From Ornithinimicrobium murale (GTDB lineage Bacteria > Actinomycetota > Actinomycetes > Actinomycetales > Dermatophilaceae), in the NCBI RefSeq assembly GCF_003352835.1, contig NZ_QLVD01000001.1, forward strand, positions 1 through 64,000: a stretch of 64,000 bases of DNA. The letters run 5' to 3'. The notes beneath the pieces were generated by a model. It searched no databases, was not told the origin of the DNA, and was given only the letters and a program-made list of their open reading frames with translations. Shown here in pieces: positions 20,498 through 28,744 of the stretch. Within the stretch, counting starts at the first letter, position 1, and each line of letters starts with the position of its first letter. The translations under genes were made by a program, and so were the position numbers.

Positions 20498-21250
20498 TCA
20501 AATCCCACTACTGAGCATCAGGCCCCCGTCGACGACGAGGGTTTGGCCGGTGACCCAGGCAGCATCCGACGAGAGTAGAAAAGCGGCAGGACCAGCGATG
20601 TCCGAGGGCTCGGCGATACGGCCCATCGGGTAGTCGCGGACCACGTGCTCCTCTCTACCTTCGAGGAGCGCGCTGGCGAAGCGGGTCTTGACCAGGGCCG
20701 GAGCCAGAGCGTTGACCCGGATCCTCGGTGCCAGTTCCACAGCGAGCTCTGTAGTCAGGTGGATAAGCATGGCTTTGGTGGCACCGTAAAAGGCGATGCC
20801 TGGAGCAGCCCGGACGCCAGCGACGGAGGCGACGTTCAGGACGGCTGCGTGCGGGGCGCTGAGGCCGTGCTCGACGGCCAGCTTGACCCACGAAATCGCG
20901 GAGAGGCAATTCACCTCAACGGTTTTGCGGGCTGCGTCCAGATCCAACTCCATCAGGGGTCCGTAGACAGGGTTGATCCCCACGTTGTTGACCAGCAGGT
21001 CCACCGAGCCGAACTGCTCAACAGCTGTCTGGATGACCTGTCGTCTGTGCTCGGGGTCATCGCTTTTGCCAGACACACCGATCGCGACCGAAGGACCTCC
21101 AAGGTGGGCGATGGACTCAGCCAGGGTCCCCTCGCCGCGAGCGGTGATCACGACGCGTGCGCCCTCGGCCACTAGACGCTCAGCGATCCCCATGCCGATG
21201 CCTCGGCTAGCGCCGGTTATGACGGCGACGGCGTTCTCAAATCGACGCAC
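20498..21250 (-). CDS. SDR family oxidoreductase
   Basis: A 250-residue classical short-chain dehydrogenase/reductase: NAD(P)-binding TGASRGIGMGIAERL at the N-terminus, NNVGIN in the middle, and the catalytic Ser followed by YGATK. It ends with the usual GQTLVVDGG. The start is GTG 21250, preceded by AGGAG at five bases. A longer in-frame extension to 21439 is rejected because it would translate the upstream tandem repeat. Within the operon it could reduce a keto-acyl or oxidise a hydroxyacyl intermediate, like LvaD or a 3-hydroxyacyl-CoA dehydrogenase. The substrate cannot be fixed. Confidence 0.93.
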   Translation of the reverse strand: MRRFENAVAVITGASRGIGMGIAERLVAEGARVVITARGEGTLAESIAHLGGPSVAIGVSGKSDDPEHRRQVIQTAVEQFGSVDLLVNNVGINPVYGPLMELDLDAARKTVEVNCLSAISWVKLAVEHGLSAPHAAVLNVASVAGVRAAPGIAFYGATKAMLIHLTTELAVELAPRIRVNALAPALVKTRFASALLEGREEHVVRDYPMGRIAEPSDIAGPAAFLLSSDAAWVTGQTLVVDGGLMLSSGI

Positions 21251-21262
21251 GGCTACTCCTAA

Positions 21263-21310
21263 TTGTCTGGTGTGAGGTGAAGCTGGTTGTCTGGTGTCAG
21301 GTGAAGGTGG
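21263..21310. repeat. Tandem 24-bp direct repeat (two copies)
   Basis: Two adjacent 24-base copies, 21263-21286 and 21287-21310, differ at two positions. Each begins TTGTCTGGTGT. They lie in the only sizeable gap inside the catabolic operon, between the FAD dehydrogenase stop and the SDR ribosome site. They may be a regulatory element, an mRNA-processing spacer or replication slippage. Confidence 0.8.
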
Positions 21311-21347
21311 CTGCGGACGGGTCGACGACGACATATCAGCCTGAACA

Positions 21348-22664
21348 TCACCCATCTTCGACTGCCACCATCCCGAAGACCCCAGCGCTGGCAAGCCCGC
21401 CAGCGTATCCGCCGGCAAACAACCCCCCGGCGTCCGCACCTGCCGAGTACAGACCTGGAATCACGGTTCCAGCTGGGTCAAGCACACGCCCCCCCGGGTC
21501 GATCCGAAGCCCTCCTTCGGTGAACGTGATGGCAGGGCGCACCTCCACCGCGTAATAGGGTGGCGCGCCCAGCCGGCTCTTCGCAACTGCGGAGGAATCG
21601 GCACCCGCCGGGAGACCCGCCACGCTCTCCGCCGGGTAGCCCCAGACTGCAGCTCCGGCAGCAACGGCGGACAGGTCTTCTCCGGACGTGAGCCGCGCTC
21701 CGGCCGTGCTGCACTCGACCACAGGATCATAGGACTCGAGTCCGGGGACAAACGACGCGGCAGCCCGACGTCGGGTCGCATGGTCGAACACCAGCAAAGC
21801 TCGACCCTCGGTCTGGCGTGCGACTTGCTGAGCGTTCATGTGATCCCCCAGCGACTCATCAGTGAAACGGCGGCCGTCTGTATTGAGGAGCAACCCTTGA
21901 TCGCTGCAGAACTGTGCGAACCTAACAAACTGGCGTTCGGTAAACTCGGGAATGCCTGACGCGACCAAGTGTCCGTAGAAAGCGTCCATGCCACGGCTGG
22001 TCCCGGCGCCCGCAGAAATTCCAAGAGTGAGCCCGTCGCCCGTGCTCTGTGGTCCGGCTCGGTGAAGCAGACGCGCCGCACTACCCTTAAGATGCCGGTG
22101 CAGTAGAGCTCGGTTTCCTTGAAAGCCGCCAGTCGCCAGGACTGTCCGCTCTGCAAGGATGGTGGTGAGGCCACCGGCGTCCCGGACCTGCGCGCCGGTC
22201 ACCTTCCTTCCCTCCTGCACTAGGCTGCAAACCTGCGTTATCGGCGCCAGTATCCCGTCGTGAGCCGCGACCTTTCGACACACCCGCCGAATGTAGCCGA
22301 GCACGTCGAGTCGCCGCCCTCGGCCGTAGAGCACCGGCTGCTCGTCACCGAGTTCCACCCCGGTGTCTGCGAGGCGCGCTATGAGTGCGGGATAGCCCTC
22401 TACGAGAACGTGCCCCAGCTCGAGATCACCGAGCGGACACTGGGACGCGAACTCCTCCACGGACCTGACCGTCCATACAAATCCTCCCGAGATCGCGGCT
22501 GACCCACCGAACGCAGAGGCTTTGTCAACGACTACCACGCGCTTTCCCGCACGTGTAGCGGCCAAGGCTGCAGTCATCCCGGCCATTCCGCCGCCGATGA
22601 CGAGCACGTCGGCGGCGTACGTCGCCGTATCACTGGACGTCATCACGCTAGTGGGAAACTTCAC
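21348..22664 (-). CDS. FAD-dependent dehydrogenase (fumarate reductase / ketosteroid dehydrogenase-like)
   Basis: A 438-residue flavoprotein of the FAD-binding_2 family. The N-terminal dinucleotide motif VIGGGMAGMTAALAATRAG is followed by VVVDKASAFGGSAAISGG, and the protein closes with the FAD-binding YSAGADAGGLFAGGYAGGL. Relatives introduce double bonds into ring ketones (3-ketosteroid delta-1-dehydrogenase, 4-oxocyclohexanecarboxylate dehydrogenase) or reduce fumarate-type substrates. The context favours desaturation of an imported acid or ketone, by inference. The GTG at 22664 overlaps the upstream crotonase stop as GTGA. ATG 22643 is an alternative start. No signal peptide is present, so it is cytoplasmic. 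Confidence 0.88.
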   Translation of the reverse strand: MKFPTSVMTSSDTATYAADVLVIGGGMAGMTAALAATRAGKRVVVVDKASAFGGSAAISGGFVWTVRSVEEFASQCPLGDLELGHVLVEGYPALIARLADTGVELGDEQPVLYGRGRRLDVLGYIRRVCRKVAAHDGILAPITQVCSLVQEGRKVTGAQVRDAGGLTTILAERTVLATGGFQGNRALLHRHLKGSAARLLHRAGPQSTGDGLTLGISAGAGTSRGMDAFYGHLVASGIPEFTERQFVRFAQFCSDQGLLLNTDGRRFTDESLGDHMNAQQVARQTEGRALLVFDHATRRRAAASFVPGLESYDPVVECSTAGARLTSGEDLSAVAAGAAVWGYPAESVAGLPAGADSSAVAKSRLGAPPYYAVEVRPAITFTEGGLRIDPGGRVLDPAGTVIPGLYSAGADAGGLFAGGYAGGLASAGVFGMVAVEDG

Positions 22665-23440
22665 GAGGACCTGGCCGAGGGCCAGTCGGGCTTCTTCCGG
22701 GCGGCGAAGGCCGCCACGCCCTCCTGCGCGTCGGCTCCCATGTTTCCACGCAGCATGATGTCGGCGTCGAAGGGGAGCTGCGCGACATTCACCACGCGCT
22801 TGTAGAGGTGCCTCGTGGCCGGGGAGATTTCGAGAAGGTCAGCGACCAGCTCCTCGACCCGCCTATCAAAATCCTCTGCCTCGCACACCTCGTTGACTAG
22901 GCCCATCTCAAGCGCCGAATCGGCGTCGATGCGCTCGGCTGTCAGTAGCAAGCGCTTCGCCGCTGCTATCCCGACACGCGCCGGCAAACGGGCGGGTATG
23001 AACGGGTCGGCAAGTCCCACTAGGCCCTCGGGCACACGAAAGACGGCCGACCTGACGGCCACAGATAGGTCCGTACACAGAAGGAGCCCCACACCCCCTG
23101 CCTCGCAAGTGCCGTTGATCGCGCCAACGATAGTCTTCGGCGAACTCTCGAGGCTCGTGAAGGCTCGGAGTGAGTTCGTGGCGAAGAGTTGGGTGACCTC
23201 AGCTATCCGCTGACGGTCGTTGGCCAAGAACGCATCGTTGATTTGCTTGAGGTCCCCTCCCGTACTAAATGCGCGTCCGGTACCCTTGATCACAATCACG
23301 CTCACCCTGGGTGCCGCGTTGGCCTGGATGACCGCGTCGGCCAATTCCCCGTAAGCTTGATATGTAAATGCGTTCAAAGCCTCCGGGCGCGCCAGTGTGA
23401 TACGCGCGATAGGGCCGTCGAGCTCGAGTTGTATGGACAT
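22661..23440 (-). CDS. Enoyl-CoA hydratase/isomerase family protein
   Basis: A 259-residue crotonase. The oxyanion-hole segment GRAFSTGGDLKQI and the second conserved block NGTCEAGGVGLLL are clear, followed by FRVPEGLVGL. The first catalytic Glu of classical enoyl-CoA hydratase is replaced (Gly at the aligned position), while the second Glu in the PE pair is kept. That pattern occurs in isomerases and other non-hydratase crotonases, so simple hydration should not be assumed. It lies between the TRAP permease and the FAD dehydrogenase in one transcription unit, with a 22-base gap on the upstream side. Confidence 0.9.
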   Translation of the reverse strand: MSIQLELDGPIARITLARPEALNAFTYQAYGELADAVIQANAAPRVSVIVIKGTGRAFSTGGDLKQINDAFLANDRQRIAEVTQLFATNSLRAFTSLESSPKTIVGAINGTCEAGGVGLLLCTDLSVAVRSAVFRVPEGLVGLADPFIPARLPARVGIAAAKRLLLTAERIDADSALEMGLVNEVCEAEDFDRRVEELVADLLEISPATRHLYKRVVNVAQLPFDADIMLRGNMGADAQEGVAAFAARKKPDWPSARSS

Positions 23441-23462
23441 ACGTACTCCGTTCGGTTCGGGA

Positions 23463-24845
23463 TTAGCCAGTGGCCTTCGAAATATCAGGAAGAAAAGTCA
23501 CAATCTCGGGAAAAGTGAAGAGCAGGGCGGTTACTATCAGCTCGATGAGAATAAAGGGCAAGATGCGCGCAAATATCGCCTCCGCCTTAAGATCAGGGAA
23601 TAGGCTGGCGACGACGTAGATGTTGAGTCCGACTGGAGGCGTCAGCAGGCCTATCTCGATCATCTTGACGAATAGGATGGCGAACCAGATGCCGCTGAAG
23701 CCCAACTCCGTCACGATCGGGTAGGCGATGGGCGCTACCACCAACATCATCGAGAGACCGTCGATGAACATGCCCATCGGGATCAGGAGGAGCAAGAACG
23801 CGGCCACGACCACTGCCGGTGCGACGTCCCAGCTCAGCACCCAAGCACCGACGGCACGAGGTACGCCAGTGAGGACCAGAAACTGGGTGAAGATTGAAGC
23901 ACCGATTATCAGGGCGAAGACCATACTGGTAAGGGCAACGCCCTCGCGCACCGATAACCGTCCAGCCCTCAGCATGGAGGACAACCGGCCCTCGCTAGCG
24001 GTGGTGATACCCATGTAAATCGAGCCGATCAGCAAGCCGGCGAACGCCCCTACCGCAGCAGCCTCAGTAGCGGTGAATAGTCCGATGTAGAGACCCCCGA
24101 CGACGACCGTGAAGAGCAGCCCCCCCCCAAGCACGGCATAGATTCGCTGCAAGGGCGTGCTTTGACCGGCCAAGACTGGTTGCTGGCTTCGCAGCTCAAT
24201 CGACATGGGCTCTGGCGGTTCAACCCGAGCCCTCCGGCTCTTGCGCCGAGCCATGTACATAATCAGCAAGGCGTAGGCGACGGCGGTGAGGATGCCGGGC
24301 ACGATCCCGGCAAGTAACAGGGGACCGATTGGTTGAGCCGTGGTGATCCCGAAGATCACGATAACAACGCTTGGTGGGATGAGTACGGCCACAGTGTTGG
24401 CGGCGGCCACGATCGCAGCCGCGCTAGCACGGTCATAGCCACGCTTGCTCATCTCGCCGATCGCTACTCGGCCGATGGCAGCAGCATCCGCCGCGCTGGA
24501 ACCGCTGATGCCGCCGAGGAAGGCGGCCGCGCCGACGGTCCCGACACCCAGGCCTCCGGGTAGTCGTCGGGTGGCCCGTTCCGCCACGTCGAATAGCCCG
24601 TCCAGCATTCCGGAGTTGCTCACGAGCAGTCCCATTAACACGAACATCGGTACGACCGTGAGCGAGTACACAACAGTGGAGCTAAAAGGGATCGACGCGA
24701 GGGTGCTGATAGCCACGTCCAGGCCGGAGACCAAGATAATGCCGAGCGTGCCGGCCGCTGCCAGGCACAGTGCTACGGGGACGCGCAGCGCCAGCAGGGC
24801 AAACAGCACCAGGAGACCCACGGCGACAATGGTCGTGTCGGTCAT
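23463..24845 (-). CDS. dctM: TRAP transporter large permease (DctM-like)
   Basis: A 460-residue integral membrane protein with about a dozen hydrophobic segments. It has the hallmarks of the TRAP large subunit: GISGSSAADAAAIG, NTVAVLIPPSVVIVIFG, and LLIPMGMFIDGLSMMLV followed by LLTPPVGLNIYV. It forms the sodium-driven translocation channel for a carboxylate or similar anion delivered by the periplasmic-type binding protein encoded at 30361-31491. The start overlaps the small permease stop (ATGA). Length and motifs are normal. Confidence 0.95.
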   Translation of the reverse strand: MTDTTIVAVGLLVLFALLALRVPVALCLAAAGTLGIILVSGLDVAISTLASIPFSSTVVYSLTVVPMFVLMGLLVSNSGMLDGLFDVAERATRRLPGGLGVGTVGAAAFLGGISGSSAADAAAIGRVAIGEMSKRGYDRASAAAIVAAANTVAVLIPPSVVIVIFGITTAQPIGPLLLAGIVPGILTAVAYALLIMYMARRKSRRARVEPPEPMSIELRSQQPVLAGQSTPLQRIYAVLGGGLLFTVVVGGLYIGLFTATEAAAVGAFAGLLIGSIYMGITTASEGRLSSMLRAGRLSVREGVALTSMVFALIIGASIFTQFLVLTGVPRAVGAWVLSWDVAPAVVVAAFLLLLIPMGMFIDGLSMMLVVAPIAYPIVTELGFSGIWFAILFVKMIEIGLLTPPVGLNIYVVASLFPDLKAEAIFARILPFILIELIVTALLFTFPEIVTFLPDISKATG

Positions 24846-25408
24846 GATTGCGCCTTTCGGCCCTGAGAGGGGAAACCGGAATCACCGGATGACCTCCTCA
24901 AAGTGCGCACGAGCTCTCGGACAACCTCTAGGAGAAAGACTGCTAGGCCGATCGCCAGCGCTATCCGGGCCGGCCAGATGGGAACTCGGACAAGGCCGAT
25001 GCGCGTTTCACCGAACTCCATCGCCGTCATCGCTTTGTCCGCTGTGGCGCCGACAGCAAGCACTAGCAACGCGGCACCGCACAACAGTCCAAGTACGATC
25101 GCGACCTGAGCGGGCCTGTTGCCCAGCCGATCGGTGACCGCGGAGGTGGACACGTGGCTTCCCATCCGGTGTGCGAGTCCGAGACCCAAGAAGACCCCGA
25201 GACCGAGGAAAAGTTCTGAGTACTCAATGGTGCCCGGCAAACGGGTGTCGAAGATTCGACGCAGGACAACGTCTGCAGTGGTCAGCAGCATGATCACGAC
25301 CAAGCAGAGTCCCGCTACGGATCCGGCGATCTCGGTGATCAGGTCGAATGCGCGGCTGGCCCAGGCGGCTGGACGATGGGAGGGCGCATCGACGGTTGGA
25401 CTACGCAT
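24842..25408 (-). CDS. dctQ: TRAP transporter small permease (DctQ-like)
   Basis: A 188-residue membrane protein with four predicted hydrophobic helices, as in TRAP small subunits: AGSVAGLCLVVIMLLTTADVVLR with the usual family VxxR feature, YSELFLGLGVFLGLG, and two more helices toward the C-terminus. ATG 25408 was preferred over an upstream TTG because AGGGTG stands seven bases before it. It overlaps the stop of the LLM oxidoreductase by eight bases. It assembles with DctM and the lipoprotein binding subunit. Confidence 0.9.
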   Translation of the reverse strand: MRSPTVDAPSHRPAAWASRAFDLITEIAGSVAGLCLVVIMLLTTADVVLRRIFDTRLPGTIEYSELFLGLGVFLGLGLAHRMGSHVSTSAVTDRLGNRPAQVAIVLGLLCGAALLVLAVGATADKAMTAMEFGETRIGLVRVPIWPARIALAIGLAVFLLEVVRELVRTLRRSSGDSGFPSQGRKAQS

Positions 25409-26360
25409 GCTCAGCACCCTGTGCGACTGCGCGCTCCGCAAGTTCGACGGCCTCTCGAATCGCGCCCATCTGACTCCGGGGCTCAGCGGCGGCAGCGTGG
25501 ATAACGACTGTGTCTAGTCCCGCTTTGACATAAGCGGTCAATTGCTCGGCGACCTGTTGCGAAGTCCCATAAACCATCCAACGCTCCAACTTCTCGAACG
25601 GCGTCCGAAAATTCGCTGAGACGTAGGCCGCCAACTCAGCTCGGGCTTTCTTCGGCTCGCCAACGTTGACAAAGACGATGAGACCCAAGGGCGAGGGCTC
25701 AACCTGCTCGGCGGCACAAAGCGCATGCAACTGCTCCCCCACCTCGGTGACCCTACGCGGACTGGCTAACATCCCCAGCCAGCCCGCTCGCATCCGCACT
25801 GTTCTCGCGAGCGACGCGTCGCTGCGACCTCCGATCCAGACGGGCGCTTGATTCTCTCGCGGGGCCAAAGGTCGCATCGGAGGTGTGTCAAGCCGCCAAT
25901 AGCGGCCGTCATGGGTGAGTGGCTCGCCCGTGCACCACCGCTTCCACAAGGATAGGAACTCATCAGTTCGCCCACCCCGCTCGCGCATGTCGACGTTCAC
26001 GGCTTCCCACTCAGGCTGGAACTCGCCGCCCACCCCTACACCTATCACCAATCTGCCGGAGCTGAGCACATCGAGGGTGGCGAGCTGCCGTGCCAGCGAG
26101 ACCGGCTCTCGGAGCGCTGGCAGCAGGACCCCCGTGCCAACACTTAGAGTTTCGGTCGCACCGAGGGCATAGCCGACGGTGGTCAGACACTCCAGGAGTG
26201 GAACGTGGAAGAACAAGTGGTCGCCGACCCACAGTCCATCGAAGCCCAATGCTTCCGCCTCCTGGGCACTCCGTCGGACTGGAGGAATCCCCGATTCAAG
26301 TGGGTCGATTGTCGGTAAAGCCATCGTCCATGAGACTCGCCGGGCGCGCCGAGCAGTCAC
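25401..26360 (-). CDS. LLM class (luciferase-like) flavin-dependent oxidoreductase
   Basis: A 319-residue member of the luciferase-like superfamily, with EALGFDGLWVGDHLFFH, a central SSGRLVIGVGVGGEFQPEWEA and PVWIGGRSDASLARTVR. Actinobacterial members often use F420, others FMN, and the sequence alone does not settle which. In this operon it may catalyse an oxidation or reduction of the CoA-activated or free substrate. GTG 26360 overlaps the stop of the CoA ligase as GTGA, indicating coupling. The protein is soluble and looks intact. Confidence 0.92.
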   Translation of the reverse strand: MTARRARRVSWTMALPTIDPLESGIPPVRRSAQEAEALGFDGLWVGDHLFFHVPLLECLTTVGYALGATETLSVGTGVLLPALREPVSLARQLATLDVLSSGRLVIGVGVGGEFQPEWEAVNVDMRERGGRTDEFLSLWKRWCTGEPLTHDGRYWRLDTPPMRPLAPRENQAPVWIGGRSDASLARTVRMRAGWLGMLASPRRVTEVGEQLHALCAAEQVEPSPLGLIVFVNVGEPKKARAELAAYVSANFRTPFEKLERWMVYGTSQQVAEQLTAYVKAGLDTVVIHAAAAEPRSQMGAIREAVELAERAVAQGAEHA

Positions 26361-27913
26361 AACGTCACCCCTAAGGCCCTCGAGACCGCCGCTTCCGCGA
26401 GGACCCGCCTGTCGATCTTCCCTGTTGAGTTCGTCGGGAGTTCTTTGACCACTGAGATTTCGTCGGGGTTCTTGTACATCGGCAACTGTTCGGTTAAGAA
26501 GCGGCGCAACGACTCGACATCGAAGGTCGCGGGGTCATCGGCACGCAGCCAGGCATGACCACGCTCGCCAAGCACCGGATCTGGAACCCCGACCACGACT
26601 CCCTGCGTTACCCCTGGATAGCGCAGCAAGACAGCCTCGACCTCAGCAGGAAACACGTTGAATCCACCCCGGATGTAGACGTCTTTGATGCGTCCGCGCA
26701 ACCTGTAGACGCCGTCTCTTGTCGGATACACTAGGTCGCCACTCGAAATCCAGCCCTCATTGTCGCCGATGGACGACATTTCTCCGTTCTCTAGGAGGTA
26801 GCCAAGCGCAGGGACATCAGCCTGGACTAGCAGTTCTAACGGCGAGTCCCTATCTTTCGAACTTAATGGGCGTGTAGTCGCCGCGTAGCCCTTCGAGGCG
26901 GCACCCAAAATTTGAGTGAGACTCGGAAGATCCATTCCTTCAGGCGAAAGCAGAACCGTGCCTGGGCATTCCGACATTCCCAGGCCGGCACGGACCTCGG
27001 CGCCAGTAACTTCGTGAGCGCGCTCGACGACTCCGGCGTGTATCGGCGCCCCTGATATCACTACGACGCGTGGCCGACTTTCCGACTGAAGTCGGAGGTT
27101 GGCACGATCGATCAACTCGACCATGGTTGGCACGAGCATAACGACCTGCGCCGGCGCGAGTGCTGCCGAGGCCTCGAAGGACTCGGCGGAGAAGCGGTCC
27201 AGTGCGACCAGGGGGGAACCCGCTACCAAGGCCGTCAGCATGGTGACCGTGACCGCGCCTGCGTGACTCAACGGGAGGGTTGCCATGATCGGGTCGGGCC
27301 GACCGTGCATCACGTCACGGTAATAGCACCTGGCGCCGTGCATCAGTGAGGCTTCTGCGTGTACCACGGCCTTGGGTTGCCCCGTGCTGCCCGAAGTGAA
27401 GCCGACCAATGCGGCCTGAGCGGGGACTGGGACCTGCGTCCGCGTCTGGGAACCGGCCCGGCAGACATGAGCGACCTGACCTTCGCGCGTCAGGTGCAGC
27501 ACTGCAGCGACAACGGTCTCGCATTCGCTGGCCCGTTGCATTGCCCCGTCCTCATCCAGCACGACGACGGCGAGGTCAACGCCGACAAAGTCAGCCATGC
27601 GGTTGAGCTGGGCCGTGGGCGTGGCTGCTGCGGCTGGCACCACGAGCCGGCCGGACATTCGGATTCCATAGAAGGCGACTAGATAGCCGACACTATTGGA
27701 ACCCACCAACAGAACTGGGCCTGAACGTGCTGCGGCCACGTCGATGGCCTTGGATACCTGCTCGGCGCGTTGGTGCAGTTCACCCCAAGTGAGCCTTCCG
27801 GCTTGGGACAGCACAGCCGAGCCGAGCGGGTTTTCTGTGGCGCGTCGGAGCAAAAGCTGCACAATTTCGCTCTCGGAGGGCGAGGGCTTCGGCGCCCCGG
27901 AACTGCGTGTCAT
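26357..27913 (-). CDS. Acyl-CoA synthetase / class I adenylate-forming enzyme (1)
   Basis: A 518-residue AMP-binding enzyme that should activate a carboxylic acid to its CoA thioester. The phosphate-binding loop FTSGSTGQPKAVVH, the SSGDLVY motif, the hinge region LRGRIKDVYIRGGFNVFP and the C-terminal catalytic lysine segment LPTNSTGKIDRR are all present, so it is predicted to be active. The GLGMSECPGT segment matches the family's A5 region. The ATG overlaps the upstream crotonase stop (ATGA). The operon has a second ligase, so two different acids, or an acid and its breakdown product, may be activated. Confidence 0.94.
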   Translation of the reverse strand: MTRSSGAPKPSPSESEIVQLLLRRATENPLGSAVLSQAGRLTWGELHQRAEQVSKAIDVAAARSGPVLLVGSNSVGYLVAFYGIRMSGRLVVPAAAATPTAQLNRMADFVGVDLAVVVLDEDGAMQRASECETVVAAVLHLTREGQVAHVCRAGSQTRTQVPVPAQAALVGFTSGSTGQPKAVVHAEASLMHGARCYYRDVMHGRPDPIMATLPLSHAGAVTVTMLTALVAGSPLVALDRFSAESFEASAALAPAQVVMLVPTMVELIDRANLRLQSESRPRVVVISGAPIHAGVVERAHEVTGAEVRAGLGMSECPGTVLLSPEGMDLPSLTQILGAASKGYAATTRPLSSKDRDSPLELLVQADVPALGYLLENGEMSSIGDNEGWISSGDLVYPTRDGVYRLRGRIKDVYIRGGFNVFPAEVEAVLLRYPGVTQGVVVGVPDPVLGERGHAWLRADDPATFDVESLRRFLTEQLPMYKNPDEISVVKELPTNSTGKIDRRVLAEAAVSRALGVTL

Positions 27914-28740
27914 CGCTGTTCCTCGGGAGCGATAGCACCGCGTCCCTCAGCCCGCAACCGATGTACGGCAGCTAGCGTGGCCTCCGACCGCATCGTGAGG
28001 CCCTCGGCCATCACAGACTGTTCGAATGCGGTCACACCGACATGCATCCACTGGTTGAGCGCCTTCTTGGTCGTGCGAATCGCGAGTTGGGGGCCGTCCG
28101 CCAGCCTGTGCGCGATCTCCAGCGCGCACTCCAGAGATCTCCCGGTCGGCACTACCTCAGTGACCAAGCCCGCGGCCAACGCATCCTCAGCTGCAATCCA
28201 GTCGCCGGTCAACAGGAACCTCTTCGCGCGGATCAGGCCGACTGATAGCGGCCATGCGATCACTCCACCGTCACCGGCAGCTAGCGCTGCGCGAATGTGG
28301 CCGTCCGCGATGCGGGCGTGCTCCTCCATGATAATGAAGTCACACATCAAACCGAATGCCGCCCCAGCGCCCATCGCGACACCGTTTACCGCCGCTACCA
28401 CTGGCTTGGTCAGTTGGATATGGGCGTGGATCATGTCGCTCGCCTCGTCGAGTAGTTGCGTGAGGTCCTCCTCGGGTCCAGTGTTCATCCGCTCGATAAG
28501 GTCGATGTCACCCCCCACGGAGAACGCTCGTCCCTTGCCCGTGACAACAGCGACATTCAAATTCGGGTCGAGTTGTAGGTTACGCAGAAAGCGCGCAAGC
28601 TCCTCGTGGTCAGCCTCGGCGCAAGCATTGAGCTTGTCTGGTCGATTAAAGGAGGCAACAGCGACCGAACCCTGGATCTCGATATCAAGGAAACTGAACT
28701 CAGACGGCTTAAGCACCAAGACTCTCTCTTTCTCTGGCAT
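27910..28740 (-). CDS. Enoyl-CoA hydratase/isomerase family protein (atypical)
   Basis: A crotonase of about 276 residues from ATG 28740, which follows the upstream ligase stop by four bases. A longer frame to 28779 would overlap that gene without a ribosome site. The oxyanion-hole region GRAFSVGGDIDLI and NGVAMGAGAAFGLMCD are conserved in position. Both glutamates used by classical hydratases are absent at the aligned sites: the first becomes Ala in GAGAAF, and the usual PE is replaced in HIRAALAAGDGG. It is therefore unlikely to be a standard hydratase. Roles in isomerisation, decarboxylation or thioester hydrolysis remain possible. Confidence 0.88.
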   Translation of the reverse strand: MPEKERVLVLKPSEFSFLDIEIQGSVAVASFNRPDKLNACAEADHEELARFLRNLQLDPNLNVAVVTGKGRAFSVGGDIDLIERMNTGPEEDLTQLLDEASDMIHAHIQLTKPVVAAVNGVAMGAGAAFGLMCDFIIMEEHARIADGHIRAALAAGDGGVIAWPLSVGLIRAKRFLLTGDWIAAEDALAAGLVTEVVPTGRSLECALEIAHRLADGPQLAIRTTKKALNQWMHVGVTAFEQSVMAEGLTMRSEATLAAVHRLRAEGRGAIAPEEQR

Positions 28741-28744
28741 CGGG

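Noticed and set aside
21263-21310. CRISPR-like repeat
   Set aside because: Two contiguous copies without spacers and no cas genes.
21251-21439. Extended N-terminus of the SDR at 20498
   Set aside because: It would translate the tandem repeat. GTG 21250 with AGGAG fits the SDR start.
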